The notes beneath the pieces are model-generated. The model was not told where the DNA came from. It worked only from the letters and a program-made list of their open reading frames with translations, and did no database searches. Positions 45,170 through 57,940 of a stretch of DNA of 64,000 nucleotides are shown here, one piece after another. The position numbers were made by a program, and so were the translations under genes. Location of the stretch: NCBI GenBank assembly GCA_016808115.1, contig JAEQBH010000647.1, positions 558,001-622,000 of the forward strand. Direction: 5' to 3'. How positions within the stretch are numbered: the stretch's first letter is position 1; every line of letters starts with the position of its first letter. Source of the stretch: Tetrastigma voinierianum. Lineage: Eukaryota; Streptophyta; Magnoliopsida; Vitales; Vitaceae.

Positions 45170-46343
45170 GTGGTGTTTGTTTTTTTTATTTAATACTGAA
45201 TAGAACTTTTTTTGAGCTTAATGCTGAATAGTACTTAATATCATTAAGTATTAAGTTGTTTGTTTTTTAACATTAGGTAGTGAGTAGGATGCGTGGGACC
45301 CGGATTATTTTGGGTTCGATCAGCCTCGCTCTTAATGACACGGGTTCATTTAATTTTAATCGGGTTTTAACGGGTTTGGGTTTATTTTCTCAAATCTGAC
45401 ACAGGTTCAGGTATTGTTACTCTGTAAAACCCGAGAAAATTAGAAATTTTCAAAATGACAAAATGTTAATAAAAATAATAAATTGCCGTAAGGGTTTAAA
45501 TAAGCTTGAAAATTCTACAGAGCGGATAGCGAAAGCGGATGCGCCGTTAAATTTGTCTTGAAATCAGTGACCGAGAAAAGTTTCGGCGGATGCGAGACAA
45601 GCGGAAATTTTCCGATTTACGGGTGATAAGTTCTTGGAGTGGCTCGAGGGGCGAGATTTTCTGAAAATCTCGAAAGTTAGAAGAATGGGCGAGCTAAGTT
45701 CGTTTAAAATAAAGTGAATTGAAAAATCAAATTATTTCGGGTAAACAGGACCCGAATGGCAGTATGAGGTAAGTAACCAAAAATAATAATAATAAACCCG
45801 GCGCCGTTATATTTTAAAAATAATTTTTATTATTTTATTTTATACTTTAATATAAATAATAATAATTATTATAAATGTTTTTTAATAAATAATTTATAAA
45901 AAATTCACATAATATTTTTATTTTTTTAGAATATTAATTTTAATATAATAAAAATAAAAAAGCAAATATAAAAAAATTAAAATTAAAAAATAAAAACAAA
46001 AATAAAATGTAAACGGGACGAGTTTGAGAATTTTCCCATCTCCGCCCCTCCTTTTTTAATTTTTTAAATGAGACAAGTTTGAGAATTGAAAAAATAAGCA
46101 GCGGGTCGGGATAGAATATTATGATCCGAAGCATAAGTTGTCGTCACAGTAGTGTATATTCTTGGAATTACTCTTAACTGTTGAATGATGATTGGATTTT
46201 TCTTATTTTTGTGGAAAATGACTTTTTCTATTCAGAACTTTTATAAAAAATTTCAGCAATAAGTCATGAAAATTAAAAAAAAACAAACAGTTTAATACTG
46301 AAAGCTATTTAGTTTCAGCATTAAGTCAAAAAATAAACACCAC
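45170..46343. mobile_element. TIR element (1174 bp) carrying a gypsy LTR head
   Basis: Ends are gtggtgtttgttttt and, reverse-complemented, gtggtgtttattttt; both continue with related aata(c)tga/taatgctga words. ctaag occurs directly outside both ends (45165-45169 and 46344-46348) as a possible 5-bp duplication. Inside, 45424-45800 is a gypsy-type LTR head. No transposase. Confidence 0.65.
45424..45800 (+). repeat. LTR-head fragment related to the 5194/6121/7092 modules
   Basis: It begins tgtaaaacccgagaaaatta and shares the atgacaaaatg, gccgttaaatttgtct and gcgag blocks with the modules at 5.2-8 kb, but belongs to a diverged subfamily and lacks the cacatg-rich and purine-tract parts. Confidence 0.55.
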
Positions 46344-46772
46344 CTAAGTCTTATTAGCCAGATGTGTACTATTTTATTTTCCTATGAATATGATATTCAT
46401 AATCTTTTGGCCCTTAATGGTGTTTTGATAAGAAATCACATAGAAAAAACATTTGTAAAATAAATTTTTAATATCTAGATCACAGTAGCATAAAAAGCAC
46501 TGAAACTTTTCTTTGTATTCTCTTAAGCTAAGGTACGTAAGAAATAAAATAGGGAGCTATAATATATGTACATGTTATGGGGTTTAAAAAATTTATTATT
46601 ACCCTTAATGTTTCAGCAAGTGGTAAAAGAGGTGGGATGAAGTTACAAGATATTCTAAGTTCGAATTCTTAGAAGAAAAAAACTATAATATATATAATTT
46701 TATTTTTTAAAAAACTTAAGGTAATTTGTAGTCAATTGACAAAACAGAATAGGCAATGGATTGGGTTAGGGG

Positions 46773-46930
46773 TGTAATTTATTGGAGTATATTTAGGTTT
46801 CCTTATTAGAGTATATTCAGGTTTCCTTATTGGCTTTATGCTATTACTCTTTTGTCCCCGTATTGGTATATATATATCTTAACTCGTTCAATAATAATTA
46901 TGTTTATTTCATAACATGGTATCAGAGTAA
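46773..46930 (+). mobile_element. copia-type LTR end with primer binding site
   Basis: A short LTR-like stretch starts near tgtaatttattggagtat (46773) and ends aaca at 46916, directly before tggtatcagagt (46917-46928), the standard tRNA-iMet-complementary primer site. A gag-like ATG (atggctaataatgg) follows at 46984, after which homology on this strand stops. Confidence 0.65.
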
Positions 46931-47009
46931 GGACCAAACTGAGGAAGACAGAACGAAGGCAGAAGGCCAAAGTGGGACTGACCATGGCTAATAATGGACA
47001 TTGTTGGAC

Positions 47010-47596
47010 ATTGTCTCTATGCTGCCCATGAATTAGAGTGACCCCGTGTGACGATCCTACACCTGAAAGAAAGAGTAAAAAAACAGGCCATTAATAAGGT
47101 TATCGACACAAAGGGCAAAGACCGAAATAAGGTTTGTAGACATGATAGACACATGTAACACATTGGTAAATAATAACGGCTTAGGGAGAGAGGTAAGAAT
47201 GAAAGAGCCAATGTTAGCAATGGATAAACTTGTACCATCACCAATAATAACACTGTCAAAGGTGATGTACGACCTATGATAGGCCAAGGTGGCAAGATTC
47301 GTGGTCACATGGTGTGAGAGGCACTAATCCGAAGATTCATCAAGATGAGAGTAATGGACAACAGTGTGGGCATAGAGTATAGTGAAGGTCGGGTGCAGAG
47401 CTCAGGTAGGAGCGGGTGGAAGAGTTGCAAGGGCCGAGGTGGAGAGATAGCCGCATTGTCAAGTAGAGTGCCCGGTGGTACCACAAATTTGACAACGCCC
47501 GAGGTAGCGACTAGGCCGGAACCGGGTCAGTGGAACCTAGGGCACGTGCCCGAGAGGAGTAGGCACGGTACCGACTGTGCTCGTTTGGAAATATAG
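47010..47596 (-). pseudogene. copia zinc knuckle and protease region
   Basis: The minus-strand reading CQICGTTGHSTLQC is a gag CCHC knuckle with the correct spacing; further on ESSD, a stop, then SHHVTTNLATLAYHRSYITF and DSVIIGDGTSLSIANIGSFI follow in shifted frames, matching the copia protease region past its catalytic aspartate. The piece ends near 47010, close to a + strand LTR and primer site. Confidence 0.7.
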
Positions 47597-47917
47597 ATAA
47601 AAAATTATAATTTTTAGTGAGGAAGTAAATTTTGTTGGGGAAAATTATATTTCCCGATGCATGTTTTTGTTGAAAAACGGTTGATTTTTGTCGCAAAAGT
47701 TTTGGCACCAAGAAAAAGGCGCTAAACTTTCCCGCCATAACTTTTGGTAGAAAAATATCAATTCGATAGCGAAAATATCAATTTCATCGGAAAAAAGTTT
47801 TCAATAAACTATTTTAAGTAACAAAATTTGGAATTTTGTCAGGAAAAATGATATTTAGCGATGAATTTGTAATTTGTCCCTAAATTTTCGTTAGGAAAGA
47901 CATGTTTTCTTGTAGTG
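47597..47917. mobile_element. CACTA-type remnant inserted in copia gag
   Basis: The right end, ttttcttgtagtg at 47905-47917, is the complement of a canonical CACTACAAGAAAA terminus. The body (with cgttaggaaagacatg and ttttgtcgcaaaagttttgg words) is AT-rich and unlike the GC-richer copia sequence on both sides. The left terminus is not recognisable, so it is truncated or diverged. Confidence 0.6.
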
Positions 47918-47961
47918 GTAGGTAGAGAGTGCGGGGGGACATCGGGTGGGGGCCATGATTG

Positions 47962-48634
47962 CTAAGACTGGTTGTGGTGCCGTCCGTCAAGATTGTTCGA
48001 CCGACGATGTGATGAAGATCCAGGCAATGAAAAGAAGGCAATGGCCGGAGTGGAGGAGGTCGGTTCTGAAGGAACCGAAAGTTGCAAATTTAGTAGGTGT
48101 TCAAACAATTCCTCAAACGTAAATGGAGTTTCTCGAACTTGTAGGGCATGAGATATGTTTGAGTAGGTCGGTCCAAGTTCGTTCAGGACACGGATGTAGA
48201 GCGCATCAAAGTTAACAAGAACATTCATAAGAGCAAGAGAGTCAATGTTGTGTTTGACATCTTGCATATAGACGGAAATAATCTGATTACCTTGTTGAGG
48301 GCTGACAAGGTTTTGGTGATAGACCATGATGCGACCGTGAGAAGGAGAGGCATACCTCTTTTCAAGAGTAGTCCACTCAGCCCGAGATGTTATGGAGGTA
48401 GAGATAAATTCTTGGCTAGGGTGGCGGAATCTTGACCCGATAATTTGCATTGAGGAGGCCATGGTTGAAGTTGTGGGCCTCTCCACTTCCCGTGAGGTAT
48501 GAGTTACCTAGGAAAACACTTTCAGCCACCGCTCTAAAGTCCATGAAATTTGTCTCAGGGATGGCTTTGCAAATGATGAAATGAGGCACCGGATCTGTTT
48601 CAGAATATGCCTGTGTATTCAAGGCTCTTTGCAA
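47962..48634 (-). pseudogene. copia gag fragment
   Basis: The minus-strand readings SRAEWTTLEKRYASPSHGRI, VSPQQGNQIISVYMQDVKHN and FDALYIRVLNELGPTYSNIS then RETPFTFEELFEHLLN match the UBN2/retrotran-gag domain of Ty1/copia elements. An upstream reading (48416-48634) gives the earlier part in another frame, so at least one frameshift exists. It continues, across the CACTA insertion, into the knuckle and protease at 47010-47596. Confidence 0.8.
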
Positions 48635-48689
48635 CCAACTCTATGCAATTGGAAGGGCCGTCGATGACACTTACAAAGTGCATTGTTTC

Positions 48690-49306
48690 CTTCTAGGTCC
48701 TGCCTCTGAATTCTCAACCTTCTCTATAGCCCAAATGGCTCTTACTCATTTGCCTTGTTTTGTGGATTTTATGACAAAAGAAGAGAGCTTTGAGCTCTTT
48801 ATGCCTATCTATCTGTACAAACATGATCGTCGAATGATTAGATTGTGTTGTATCTTCATTGAGTACACAAGCATTTGGGAAAATCCTAAACCAGTTCAAA
48901 TTCCCCATCGCTCTATCTAGTTTCTGTTCCATCTAATGTAGGGTACCTGGAGACCTGTCTAAAGTATATAGGTAACCTACCATGTGTATCTCCTTTAAAC
49001 CACAATTTTCTATTGTATCATGGAATCCTTGAATGAAATGAAAAGGGTGTCGTGAGCCTCCTTTCTTCTCAGCTTGTGAAAGTAAGTCATTGAAGTTGCC
49101 CAAGCACACCCATGGTAGTTCCCATCTACATTCAAGCTATTAAGAAACGTCCAAGAGTCTTGTCTTTTGGCGCGTTATGGGAAGCCATAGAAACTAGTGA
49201 GATGCCATGGAGAAGACCCAACACTTTGCACTTCAGAGTCTATGTGATTTTTTTAGTAACCCAACAACCTCACCATGTTTTTTTTTTCCTTCCATGGTAG
49301 TGAGAG
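48690..49306 (-). pseudogene. LINE (L1-type) endonuclease fragment
   Basis: The minus-strand readings WELPWVCLGNFNDLLSQAEK then KGGSRHPFHFIQGF, ENCGLKEIHMVGYLYT and EQKLDRAMGNLNWFRIFPNA match the apurinic-endonuclease domain of plant L1 LINEs, including the GDFN-type motif (here GNFN) and the LDR(A/V) block. Frame changes and stops separate the blocks. The upstream part of the LINE is interrupted by a hAT insertion at 49315. Confidence 0.75.
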
Positions 49307-50009
49307 ATCTCCACTAGGGATGGCATCAGATCGGATTTGGATCGGATTTTTCAAAATCCATATCCGATCCTAAATAAAAATAATATATCCATATCCATAT
49401 CCATATACTACGGATAAAAAAAAATCTAAATCCATATCATATCCATCGGATTTCGAATATTCTCCACGGATATTGGATTTATCCATGCGACACTAAGACA
49501 TATTTTGCTAACCTATGACACCAGTTATAACTTCATGATTCATAAATTTAGGAATATAAACCAAAGTCTAAAGTTAATAAAACATCACAAATCAAAATAT
49601 TTGTATCAAGTGACAAATTCAAAATGTTTAACATCTTAAACAAAGTTTCAACAAAGTTTGGTAGACTTCATCTTCATAAAAGTTGATGAAAATGTTGTCA
49701 TCGATCACGTGTAATCTCGGATCCTACAATTATAAAAAAATAACTTAATATTTGAATACTTAAATTTACGATATGAATTAAATTTATTAGTTATAAAGTT
49801 AATACCTTCGTCAAGCACGTGAATATCTTCTTCATAAATTGATGCATAACCATCTGGAAACAAACAAGAGTCATCTCTACCTAGAAAAAATATATAAAAA
49901 AAGCAAACTAATATTAAAATTTTACAAATATTATGAAATTCTAGGTAAATAAAATAAATAATCAATGAAATAAATTTACCATCATGTTTTTCACTTCACT
50001 CCACAACTG

Positions 50010-52023
50010 ACTTTGAGCACATCAGTGCTTCTATCATCTTGAGGATGAAGTCGATTCACGATGAGGCTCACTAATCCTCTACTTTAGGCCCGAATGTAGA
50101 CTACGGAGCGGCCAGTGAATCTTGGAATCGCTAATATGTCTCTTGCAATAGTTTGCAAGACGAGGATACTTACCCATTCAACTTCCACCATAATAAAATA
50201 TCAAACTGAGGAGGTATTAGGCCAAAACATCTTCCTCCAAGTAGTGGTCAGTTCGATTACGAAACTATTAGTTTTATTAGTCTTCATCCTTTTCACAAAC
50301 AATTGATAATCACTATCGATAGTTATTGAACTCCCTTTTGAAGTTAAAGTGATTGTTCCATATCTTGCAGTTACATGCTCGGAGTCTCTTTATACATTTG
50401 TAGTATAATATTCCTCCGTAACTCATAACAAAGTCGTTTAATGTTGCTAATTTGTTCACTAAAGTCATTTGGATAAACCAAGGGTAAAGTGAAGCCAGAA
50501 GTCATCTTATACCTAGGGTCCAATCTTATGTGTACCATCAATTTATGGATCACATTTCAATATCATCAAATTTTTGCAACCGTACTCTTTGCCATTACTA
50601 ATTACTACATTGGAGGACATGAGCCATTCATTCAATGTCATTTTAATCTTGCAAATCACAGGAAAAAACATATTGGCAGTGGGATATCTTGTCCCAGAAA
50701 ATAACTCAGTGACATTATAGAACAACTCCAACCTATCGCAAACATCCTTTGCAGTCTCCCGATACCGCCGCTAGGCACAAGCATAGTGTGACTCAAACAA
50801 CTTAAGTCTGGAAACACATTTTTATAAGCCGGCAGTTTTAAGCATTAGATAAGTGGGTTCACCTTGTGGACAATCAGGCAATCTTCTAAATCTGAGGAAC
50901 TTTCATTTGTGCGACAATCATCCTCAAACCTTTCCTATTCTTTTCGGAATCTTGTCGAAACTACCTTTGTCACGACATTATCAATGGCATGCTTGATCAC
51001 ATCTAAACCAATCCTAACAATAAGGTTCAAGATATGTGCAACACAACGCATATGAAGTAAAGACCAGTCATTCAATAAGCAATCAACACTCAATTTTGCT
51101 TTTATCTTACCAATCATACTGTCATTAGTAGAGCAATTATCCACTGTAATAGCAGATAACCTTGAGTCCACATTCTACCCCAACATAGCATCTATCAACA
51201 CCTCTATTAGCACATCACTTGTATGAGGGCAAGGGAAATAAATAAACCTGAAAAAATAACAAAATTATCAATTAAGTAAACAATGAATAAAAAAATTATA
51301 CTTAATTTAGAAAGAACATATTAATTTTTATACTTAGGATAGACTATGTAATGTCCAAGATTTATCAATGAAATGTGTCGTAACGGACATGAAACCCCCC
51401 TTTTTTGGTTACTAGAAGTCCACATGTAATTTGTAATAGCAACTCTACTATCATTGTTCGATCAACTTCATGACTTTATCCTGGCACCCAGTAAATGTTC
51501 CAAGATGTGCTTCTTCAACGATTATTACGGCAAGGACACTTGAAAGAGGTTGAATGGTAGTTGTGAAATCTCTAAATCCTCTATGCTCCACCATCGAAAG
51601 AGGATAGTCATGGAGAATAATCATCTTTGTTAATTTCTCTATTCCCTGTTTTTCATTAAATGCACCAGAATTAACATTTCCTTTTGAATCAATTTTCAAA
51701 ATCATTTGCCTTATGTCACCCCCAACTGCTTTTCTTCTAGGACACCTATCAAAATATTTACTTCAATCGGCGTACCATAGGATGATTTACCACAAAAAGC
51801 TTCTTACAATAATTGCATTGGGCCTTCTCTAAGTATTAACAACGGATAGTAAAAAGTGTTTCCACATAGGACTTTTGAAAGTCTTACCATCTTTTCCTTG
51901 TTTGGATTCACAATCAACTGGTACTGATTGAGTGGAAAGTCCACCTGAGTTTCTTCCAATTGGAGCTGATTCTTGTGTGCTAGCAACACTACTGCTACAA
52001 GTGCTAGATTGTGAATGTGCCAT
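50010..52023 (-). pseudogene. hAT transposase (BED zinc-finger, RICESLEEPER/DAYSLEEPER-like), broken
   Basis: On the minus strand from ATG 52023 (MAHSQSSTCSSSVASTQESA): a BED-finger-like region ending SPMWKHFLL (~51840), then cysteine/histidine-containing sequence near 51730-51800; MIILHDYPLSMVEHRGFRDF (~51600); a segment RLSAITVDNCSTNDSMIGKI with SLLHMRCVAHILNLIV (50935-51171), which includes the conserved hAT CAAHxLNLI-type block; LDPRYKM and IKRLCYELRRN (50371-50553); and the C-terminal dimerisation region around 50020-50180 (SLIVNRLHPQ). Stops and frameshifts separate the blocks. Order and spacing are those of a full-length transposase (~650-700 residues). Confidence 0.85.
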
Positions 52024-53029
52024 ATTCTGCTCTAAAAAAAAGGGCCACAATCAAACATAAGCTTAGATGCCTTGAGTGTATGATATTCTAAATAAGTTGT
52101 ATTGTTCCAAAATAAAAAATTATAGAAGTATATAAGCGATCATTAAAGTAATCTATTTCTGCTAATCCTATGCCTTTAGGCTTCAATAATAGTTCAACTA
52201 CTTGTCGTATTCCGACAAATAGAATTTTCTAGAACTAGTATAGTGGTTCATGCAAATACGAGTAAACATATCAAAATTGTCAAATATAACCTAATTAAAC
52301 CCACAGTGGTGGGACAAATAAAATTCAAGGAAAATAGCAAAATTAAATTACTTAATAAATCTGAAGCACAAATAAATTTATGTCGATTTTCACGAAAAAA
52401 ATTAAAGGAAGAACAAAAACGGAGTCTAATTCCACGATCTGATCTTCGCGAAAAAAAAATCGAAAACACATTACGGAGAGGAGGCACGAAGTTGTAGAGG
52501 TGCTGCCAATGACGAGGAGCGAGAGAGTCGAAGGCGACCTTCGTGGGAGGCAGATCATAGAAGAAGGTAGCGCGATGCGCGAAGGAAGATGAAGAGGAGA
52601 AAGGCACGAAGGAGGGGAGAAGATGAAGAAGGGGAAGGCCTAATTCCTTAATTCAATAATTGGGTTCTCATGACTTGTGTGAAAATAGTCCATGATAGTG
52701 TTATGGGCTTTTGGGCTTTTAAATGGAATTTTGGGCTTTTGGGATTTTAATGGAATCATAGTAGGTTAGGGCTTTTAAATGAGATTATACTAGGTTATGG
52801 TTTATGATGATTGATTAGGGTCTTCAGTGTTATAGTTAAAAACTTAAAATTCTGATATTAGAGTTAAAATTTGTGGTATTAGATTAAGATTTATACTTGA
52901 CAGTATTAGAGTTAGGGTTAGTGATGTTTGATTAGGATTTTAAGTGTTAAAATTAAAATTTACAATATTAGGAATTAAATTTTGTGGTGTTCACGTTAAG
53001 GTTAGGGATTTAGGGACTAAAAATCAAGC

Positions 53030-53330
53030 GAGGCCTAGAAGATCGCGTATCGGGGCTTTCCTGCGCTCGAGAGAGTTAATCGGCTAAATGCCACCTTGAG
53101 AAGCGGATAGAGCTCGGTCATTCAAAGAGCGTCGTCGACCTTGGCTTTAAGGTTTAAAGAGTCACATAAGTTTTAATTCTTATACAACGGGAGGGCTTCT
53201 TACGGTATCAAGCGTATCGAGTCTCTTGGGTGATTCGAGAATGGCGAACTTAAACATCTTGGAAGAGATATATCGATCCATATTTGGGAAGGATAATGAA
53301 GGCGTGGATCGGTGTAATTTGGCCTTAGAA
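53030..53330. other. GC-richer patch within the hAT element
   Basis: From cgaggcctagaagatcgcgt to about gatcggtgtaatttgg the sequence is visibly GC-richer than its AT-rich surroundings, with several tcg/cga words. It is possibly an insert from a GC-rich retroelement. No coding or terminal signals are identified. Confidence 0.4.
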
Positions 53331-53705
53331 CATCAAAATTAGGTTTGTGGTGTTATAGGTTTAGAGTTTCTTTGTGTTAAGAGTTAGGGTTCTGATGTTA
53401 ATATGTTACGTTAAATTACAATTAGGACTAGATTTATAATTTATAATGTTATTGTTAGGTTTGGGGTTTACATTATTATATTTTTAGTATTCATTTCTAA
53501 CTTTACTAATTAGGATTTTAAAAAAAATTAGTCAATTAAATATTTGAAATAGTAATGTAGATCATATCATATTATATAGTGTTATTACAAATTACAATTA
53601 ATTCATATTATATAAAAAAAACCATACTGTATTGACAATTATAAATTTATAATGTTTATAAATATATGTAATGTGGTATCAATTACATAGTATATATAGA
53701 CTATA

Positions 53706-53941
<236 letters not shown>

Positions 53942-54245
53942 ATCGGGTAGAATCGGATCGGATATAATTGGATCGGATTGGATATCACCGCGTTCGAATT
54001 CGGATCAGATCACGGGTTTGGTCGGATACACTAAAATCCATATCAATCCATATCCATTCAAAAAATTGGATTTTATCGTATCGCGTATCAGATTATCACG
54101 TCAGTAATTTTTCTACTGTTTGACCGGATCGGATCGGGTCGGAAATCCACGGATACGGACACATTTGCCATCTCTAATCTCCACCATTGTTTGACCCTTT
54201 AACAAAAAAAAATCCTTCATAGTTCAATTTATGCTTCATTCCTTC

Positions 54246-55115
54246 TAGGGATGGCAACGGGGCGAATCCAGGACAGGTTACCCCCATCCCAATCCGGTCC
54301 CGATTACAAATATTTTTTCCTATACTCGTTCCAAAGCCTATTGGGTTACATAGGTGATTTCTCGAACCAGTCCCACGAAAAAATAGGTTATCCCATTCCC
54401 GACTCGAATAAACCCGAAAATTCAATCCTATATGAAGGAGAAGATGAATCTTAATAAAAAAAAATGAAAGCAAATAGTTTGCTTCAGAAAAACAAAAATA
54501 CTAGAAAAACATGATAGATAGGGGTGCGGAGTTCTAACAGATATCCTCCTACAACAGAGAATCAAAATTTGATTCATCAAATCAAAACCCTATATTTCGA
54601 AATGAGAAAAGATGAGAGAAAGAACGGATGTTGTGCCTAAGGGGAAAACCAAGTTCTATGCTCGAGAATAAAGAAAAAACGAGCATATGTGAGGCCGAGA
54701 GAAAGCGCAGCTGCAACTAGAGAGAATGAAGAGACATTAAAGAAGATGTGGGGTGGGGTCACACTCAGATCTAGGGCAACTGTGAAGAAGATGAGGCTGT
54801 GTGGAAGAGGAGAGGAAGGGAGAAGAGAGGTGTCGTGGGGTGGGACTTAGATCTAGGGCAACCATGAGAAAATCTCACTATTTATGTTTAGGATTTATCA
54901 GGTATTTCAAATCTTTAAGTTTAACTTGTAATTTGATAAGAATACTAGGGCGAGAGCGGGGCGGGCGGGTTTATCAAACTAGTTCTGACCCGAACTGATT
55001 TGAAATTTCAATATTTCCCAATTTTAATCTCATCCGTTTATAATCTTCACATACCTGTTCTAATAGGGGCGGGGTAGGCGGGTTAACTAGGTGGCCCGAA
55101 AAATTGCCATCCCTG
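54246..55115. mobile_element. non-autonomous hAT element (870 bp)
   Basis: Termini are tagggatggcaacggggcg and, reverse-complemented, cagggatggcaatttttcgg. 8-bp duplications attccttc at 54238-54245 and 55116-55123 are perfect. The interior is purine-rich, with a duplicated agatctagggcaac(t/c)(g/a)tga block (~54770 and 54850). It lacks a transposase, shares the tagggatggca start with the 4.9-kb hAT 70 bp to its left, and may have been moved by that family. Confidence 0.88.
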
Positions 55116-55369
55116 ATTCCTTCCACCATTACTTTTTTAATCTTCACCTCTTAAGTAAACTAAATATTTACTTATTTTTTAATTTTAAATTTAAGTTAAT
55201 TTTTAAAATTTTAAATTGAAATTGAAGTCTAAAAATAAAAATAAAAATAACAAATTTTAAAACTAAAGTTAGCTTTTATTTTAATTTTAAAATTTAATTA
55301 AAATAAAACTTTAGCTTAAAGATAGCTTTTAGTTTTTATTTCAAAATTTAATTAATATTTTTTATTTTT

Positions 55370-56755
55370 TATTTTAAAATTCTAAAAATTAAACTTAAAT
55401 TTAAAATTTAAAAATAAGTAAATATTTAGTTTAGTTTTACATATATAAAGATGACAATTTGATTGAGCCCCATGGCCAACCCACTTTGGCCCAATTTTGG
55501 AGATTTAGGTTGTAAAATTAATGACATGAATAGAAACAAGTCAAGTGGAATTCAACCCATTTGTCAGATGCCACATTGAGTTCGGTCAATATTTACTTGA
55601 TAACTGAAATTTTTAATTTTTTTAGATAACTAACTTAGTAATTAAGATTTTTTTCGAAGATTTATCTATAAAAAAATCGATATTTTGGCAGTCAATATGG
55701 AGTCAAATCTCTCATTTTGTTATTATGATATAGTTAAGAATCTCTCATTTTGTTATTATAATATAGTTAAGATATTAAACTTTGTTGTTGTAACTATTTT
55801 ATTATAAATTTTAATTAATTTATTACTAAAAATATAACAACATCATAAATTTATTAATGAATCTCTTTTAATATAATTTATATGTTAATTAAATATTTTT
55901 AAAAAATCTTGTATGTTAAATTACAGAATACATTTGAATTAAATAAATTATAGTTTTAATATTAAATATTTTTTCATTCATCTCATTTATTCTATTTTTA
56001 AATATTTATCATTTCACTTTTAAATATTAAATAAATTATATATTTTTCTTGTAGTGAATTTTATTTTTAATTTTAAAATTCTAAAAATTAAACTTAAATT
56101 TAAAATTTAGAAATAAGTAAATATTTAGTTTAGCTTTACGTATATATAAAGATAGCAGATTTAGTGACTCGATGGCCAACCTACTTTGGCCGGATTTTTA
56201 GAGGATTAGGTTGTAAAATTAATATTTCCGAATAGAAAATAGTCAAATTAAATGCAAACTATTTGACTCGTTGCGGGTCGAGTTCGGTCGTATTGGCCCG
56301 ATTGCATGAAATTTTTTTTAAATAACTAACTTAGTAATTGAGATTTTTTTCAAATATTTATCTACAAAAAAATCGATATTTTATTAATAATATAGATCAA
56401 ATCTCATTTTGTTATTATAATATATGTTAATATATTAAACTTTATTGTAGTAACTATTTTATTCTAAATTTTAATTAATTTATTACTAAAAATATCAAAA
56501 CATCATAAATTTATTAATGAATCTCTTTTAATATAATTTATATAATAAATAAATATTTAAAAAGAACCTTGTATGTTAAATTATAGAATACAATTGAATT
56601 AAATAAATTATAGTTTTTTTTTACAATAATAAATTATAGTTTTAATATTAAATATTTTTTCATTCATCTCTTTAATTCTATTTTAAATATTTACCATTTC
56701 ACTTTAATTTTATTTAAGTTTTAAATTTTGTTAATTATATATTTTATTTATTTTA
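55370..56755. repeat. ~700-bp tandem direct duplication
   Basis: Copy 1 (from 55370, attttaaaattctaaaaatt) and copy 2 (from 56069) share the same order of blocks: aaataagtaaatatttagtt, atggccaac(c/t)(c/t)actttggcc, taggttgtaaaattaat, aaaaaatcgatatttt, ctattttattntaaatttta and cataaatttattaatgaatc. Scattered indels show age. AT-rich and non-coding. Confidence 0.9.
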
Positions 56756-56759
56756 AAAT

Positions 56760-57600
56760 TAAAAAATATGAATTTATAAAAAATGTTAAATATAAAAATG
56801 ATTTAAGTTTAGATTGGTATTATTCACTTGTTTAATTTTGTTTATTATTATTATATTGTTTATACTCAACAATTTTATGTATTAATTATTATTAGATATT
56901 TATGTTTTGTTTTTTTATATCTATTCACTTTGTATATTATATTGTAGTACTCTATTCTAGATTTGACCTTGGTGCTTTTGTATGTCCATCCCACTCTTTT
57001 ATAACTTGTCTTAAGGTAGATATTTATGTGTTTTTAATTTGAATAATGATAGAATTTGTGAAATTATTTTTTTAGCATTTTTTAAGGATGTGATCCATCT
57101 TGATCCCGTAGCCGTTATAAAGCTCAATTAAATTTATCAAAAGCTAACTTGAATAGAAACATACTACATTAATTTATTCCATTTTGGTTTCCAATCCAAA
57201 TTGGTCAAATCTGCCCGTTCAAGTATATACATATAAACTTAATAGTCTTTGGTTGACTGATTGACTCAGTTGCTTAAGAGTTAAGAGTATTTTTGTAGCA
57301 TCAAAATTATTTATATGTAATATTATATATAATATGCCATTTTCTTAAAAATTAAATAAATTTAATAAATTGTCAAAAAAAAATTTAATTAACAATGAAT
57401 TTTCCCCTTCTCTTAGTTGAATGAGGTAAATAATTGAAAAAAAAAAAGAGTGATAAAATCATAATAAAAATTAACAATTTTTTTTCAAATTATATTTTTT
57501 CTTCATGCCGTAATGGACGGTTAAAAGAGCTGTCGCTTTGGCTGTTGAAAGCCCCTCTGATGATAGTTATATGAACCCGTACGTGTGAAAAAGCGAACAA
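56760..57600. other. AT-rich non-coding DNA
   Basis: No coding similarity, terminal repeats or RNA gene recognised. Confidence 0.5.
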
Positions 57601-57867
57601 GATTTGCAGCAGTCATCTTGGAAAATTAAATTGTCTATCATTTATTCTTTGGTAATTTTTTTGGTATTGTCATCATTTTTTTCCGTGAGTGTCAAGTATA
57701 GTTTTCATGTTGCCCACATACTCTTACAGAGAAACTTCGGTTCGAGGTGGAGTCGGCATGGGCTAGGGGTGCATACGGGAAAGCTTCCTCCCCATTCCTT
57801 TTCCCATTCCTTTTCCCCGTCCTTTTCCCCATTCCTTTTCCCCCACGTCTTCCCATCCTTGGAAAAG

Positions 57868-57932
<65 letters not shown>
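57868..57932. repeat. (TA)n microsatellite
   Basis: About 32 TA dinucleotides. The ORFs crossing it are artefacts. Confidence 0.97.
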
Positions 57933-57934
<2 letters not shown>

Positions 57935-57940
57935 CCATAT

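Noticed and set aside
46600..46680. SINE-like boxes near agttcgaattctt
   Set aside because: The box A match is poor and no tail or target duplication is visible.
52650..53480. ttaggg/gttagggtt words as interstitial telomere repeat
   Set aside because: The words are scattered and not in 7-bp register; no run of TTTAGGG units exists.
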